From positions 1-64,000 of the forward strand of contig JACJXV010000003.1 of assembly GCA_020636445.1 (NCBI GenBank): a DNA stretch of 64,000 nucleotides, given 5' to 3'. Below the pieces are notes generated by a model that saw nothing but the letters and a program-made list of their open reading frames with translations, made no database searches and was not told where the DNA came from. How positions within the stretch are numbered: the first letter of the stretch is position 1; the number at the start of each line of letters is the position of its first letter. This document shows, piece after piece, positions 62,068-64,000 of this stretch. The position numbers and the translations under genes were made by a program. Source of the DNA: Lewinellaceae bacterium (lineage in GTDB: Bacteria; Bacteroidota; Bacteroidia; Chitinophagales; Saprospiraceae).

Positions 62068-64000
62068 ATGGCGAATAAAATCATTGAACTACAAGTAGAG
62101 GGAATGGATTGTGCAAATTGCGCAGCCAGCATCACTCGTTTTCTGGAACGCAAGGGCCTGGAAGAAGTTTACGTAAATTTTCAAACCAAAGAGGTTCGCT
62201 ACCTGGAAAATGAGGAGCTGCTAACTTCCGAACAGGTAAAGCAAGGTATCCAGAAACTTGGGTATACGGTAGTTGAGGAAGATACTCAGCGCTCCTGGTG
62301 GACGCTTACCCGTAAGCTGTTATTTGGCGCTGTTTTCACGACACCACTACTTATCGCTCACTTATTGATGTCGGTTGGGGTGCATGTCGGGCCCTTGCAT
62401 GATCCCTGGATCCAATTTGCGCTTTGCCTGCCGGTCTTTATTCTCGGGTTCTGGCACTTTGGTCGCAGTGCCTGGAGTTCTGTTCGGGGCGGCGTACCCA
62501 ATATGGATGTACTGATCTTCATCGGCGGTACGGCCGCATTTGTTTATAGTCTCATTGGGGCGGTTTTGCAGCAACCTAACTTCATCTTTTTCGAAACCTC
62601 AGCTACCATTTTTACCCTCGTTTTGTTAGGGAATTGGATCGAACACCGGGCAGTCAAACAAACTACTACGGCTATTGGGGAGCTAACGCAGTTGCAAGCA
62701 GTTAAAGCTCGCCGGATTATGCCCTCGGGAACCATTGTCACGGTAGAACAGGAAGAAATAAAGCCCGGCTTTGTCCTACAGGTTAATGAAGGCGATCAAG
62801 TACCCGCGGACGGAAAGATTATTGCCGGAGAAGTAACGGTTGACGAGTCTATGCTTACCGGAGAAAGCCTGCCCCTGCGGCGGGAAATGGGGCAATCGGT
62901 GGTTGGTGGTTCCCTGGTAGTCCAGGGGAATATTCAACTGGAGGTATCCGCAGTTGGCCGTTCTTCGATATTGGGGCAAATGATTGAATTGGTCAAAACC
63001 GCTCAGCAGGATAAACCCAATATCCAGCGGTTGGCCGACCGAATTAGTGCGGTTTTTGTGCCGGTTGTTTTATCGATCGCTTTACTCACTTTTGTTATTG
63101 GTCACTGGGGCCTGGATTGGACGGCCCGCCAGGCGCTGATGAACGCCATTGCGGTTCTGGTTATTTCTTGTCCATGCGCTATGGGATTAGCTACGCCCAC
63201 CGCCGTGATGGTTGGTGTAGGTCGCCTGGCGCGCAATGGTATTTTGATCAAAGGAGGCCAAACGGTGGAAGTCCTTAGCCAGATTCGGCAAATGGTATTT
63301 GACAAAACAGGAACCCTCACTACAGGTAAGTTTCGCATTGCCGATTTAGCGATTAAACAAGGTAGCCATGCGGAAATTACTGGGTTGTTATATCACCTCG
63401 AAAAACATTCCTCGCATCCTATTGCTAAGGCCATTGTGGAAAATCTGGCTAGTCAGGTTAATGGGACCTACATAGAATGGAAGAAGGTTTGGGAAGAAAA
63501 AGGCGTTGGTGTCATGGGCGTTGATCAGGCGGGCAATGAATATCAGCTTGGCTCAGCACGAATTCTGGATGAGCCAGGTGAGGAAAAGAGCGAGAACTCT
63601 GTTTTCCTGACCCGGAATGGCGAGTTGCTGGCTTCGCTGCACCTCCAGGATGAGCTCAAACCCGATGCAGCCGCGGCGCTGACTTACCTGCGTGAACACC
63701 AAGTAACGCCGATCATCCTTAGTGGCGACCATCAGGAAAAAACCGCGACTATTGCAGCGGAATTAGGCGTAACCGAATTCTACGCCGGGCAATTACCTCA
63801 GCAAAAGCTATCGATCATTGAACGGCTTAGCCAGGAAGCACCCACCGCCATGGTAGGTGATGGTATTAATGATGCACCAGCGCTGGCCCGGGCAACCCTG
63901 GGGATTTCGTTGAGTAATGCCTCCCAGGCGGCCATACAATCAGCACAGGTCGTTTTGTTGAATGGTAAATTGGAACATTTACCCCGGGCGCTGGCTATTA
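62068..64000 (+). CDS. copA: Heavy-metal (copper-type) P1B ATPase, 3' end outside window
   Basis: The frame is open from the ATG at 62068 to the window end, 644 codons. An N-terminal metal-binding domain has GMDCANC (Cys15 and Cys18). Several membrane helices follow, then VDESMLTGES (phosphatase motif), the membrane ion site CPC at 368-370, phosphorylation site DKTGT (Asp412) and GDGINDAPALA near residue 597. CPC with the MxCxxC-like domain fits Cu+ export. The missing end would contain only the last helices. Confidence 0.95.
   Translation, partial: MANKIIELQVEGMDCANCAASITRFLERKGLEEVYVNFQTKEVRYLENEELLTSEQVKQGIQKLGYTVVEEDTQRSWWTLTRKLLFGAVFTTPLLIAHLLMSVGVHVGPLHDPWIQFALCLPVFILGFWHFGRSAWSSVRGGVPNMDVLIFIGGTAAFVYSLIGAVLQQPNFIFFETSATIFTLVLLGNWIEHRAVKQTTTAIGELTQLQAVKARRIMPSGTIVTVEQEEIKPGFVLQVNEGDQVPADGKIIAGEVTVDESMLTGESLPLRREMGQSVVGGSLVVQGNIQLEVSAVGRSSILGQMIELVKTAQQDKPNIQRLADRISAVFVPVVLSIALLTFVIGHWGLDWTARQALMNAIAVLVISCPCAMGLATPTAVMVGVGRLARNGILIKGGQTVEVLSQIRQMVFDKTGTLTTGKFRIADLAIKQGSHAEITGLLYHLEKHSSHPIAKAIVENLASQVNGTYIEWKKVWEEKGVGVMGVDQAGNEYQLGSARILDEPGEEKSENSVFLTRNGELLASLHLQDELKPDAAAALTYLREHQVTPIILSGDHQEKTATIAAELGVTEFYAGQLPQQKLSIIERLSQEAPTAMVGDGINDAPALARATLGISLSNASQAAIQSAQVVLLNGKLEHLPRALAI

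Overview
The window looks like a chromosomal piece of a Bacteroidota genome, most likely the Saprospiria (Lewinella/Haliscomenobacter-like) lineage. Supporting signs are a giant secreted protein ending in a type IX secretion sorting domain, lipoproteins with S-C lipoboxes, several promoter-like TAnnTTTG boxes typical of the Bacteroidota sigma factor, and a NagB-PIG-L fusion characteristic of this phylum. Base composition is near 50% GC with little sign of foreign DNA apart from one decayed insertion sequence. || Layout. 1-6064 (+): the end of sbcD, sbcC, then a two-gene unit made of a coiled-coil protein and a membrane-anchored PspA/IM30-like protein. 6221-8366: a DinB-like protein (+) converging on a subtilisin-like lipoprotein protease (-). 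8517-9644: a decayed IS630-family element with well preserved ends. 9892-13669 (-): an NAD-linked operon pncB-nrtR-purE-BASS transporter, with a palindromic operator candidate directly upstream of pncB. 13804-16614 (+): an exported protein, coaD and pruA. 16615-17210: two copies of a double-hairpin repeat; a third, covarying copy lies near 61.05 kb. 17211-18155 (-): DUF4256 and VOC proteins. 18650-22221 (+): aminotransferase, GNAT and serine-hydrolase genes that look like a small biosynthetic cassette. 22451-29714 (+): a six-gene acyl-CoA degradation cluster. 29901-37695: a GlcNAc/chitin-sugar locus (SSS transporter, GH20 hexosaminidase, NagB-PIG-L fusion) facing a divergent LacI-type regulator, with twin 14-bp operator candidates 31 bp apart. 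37805-37876: tRNA-Arg. 38093-47641 (+): a 3182-residue secreted alpha-amylase with repeats, dockerin-like and cohesin-like modules and a T9SS tail. 47642-48390: hairpins, a 39-residue membrane protein and two tRNAs. 48501-51624 (-): ppk1 and a DUF72 protein. 51804-58060 (+): the biotin operon bioF-bioD-bioA-KAS-bioB with tpiA. 58160-59254: a LexA-like regulator lacking protease residues and a small protein. 59273-60742 (-): a biotin carboxylase. 61178-64000: a lipoprotein gene divergent from a heavy-metal P-type ATPase that runs off the window. || How the genes fit together. The biotin operon sits close to a biotin-dependent carboxylase. The hexosaminidase, transporter and deaminase form one uptake-and-use route for amino sugars under a local repressor. 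The NAD operon carries its own NUDIX-type regulator. The best candidates for undescribed biology are the FabF-type ketosynthase inside a biotin operon with no bioC/bioH in view, the coiled-coil/PspA-like membrane pair, the double-hairpin repeat with a compensatory change, and the two candidate regulatory circuits (NrtR and LacI-type) with visible operators.
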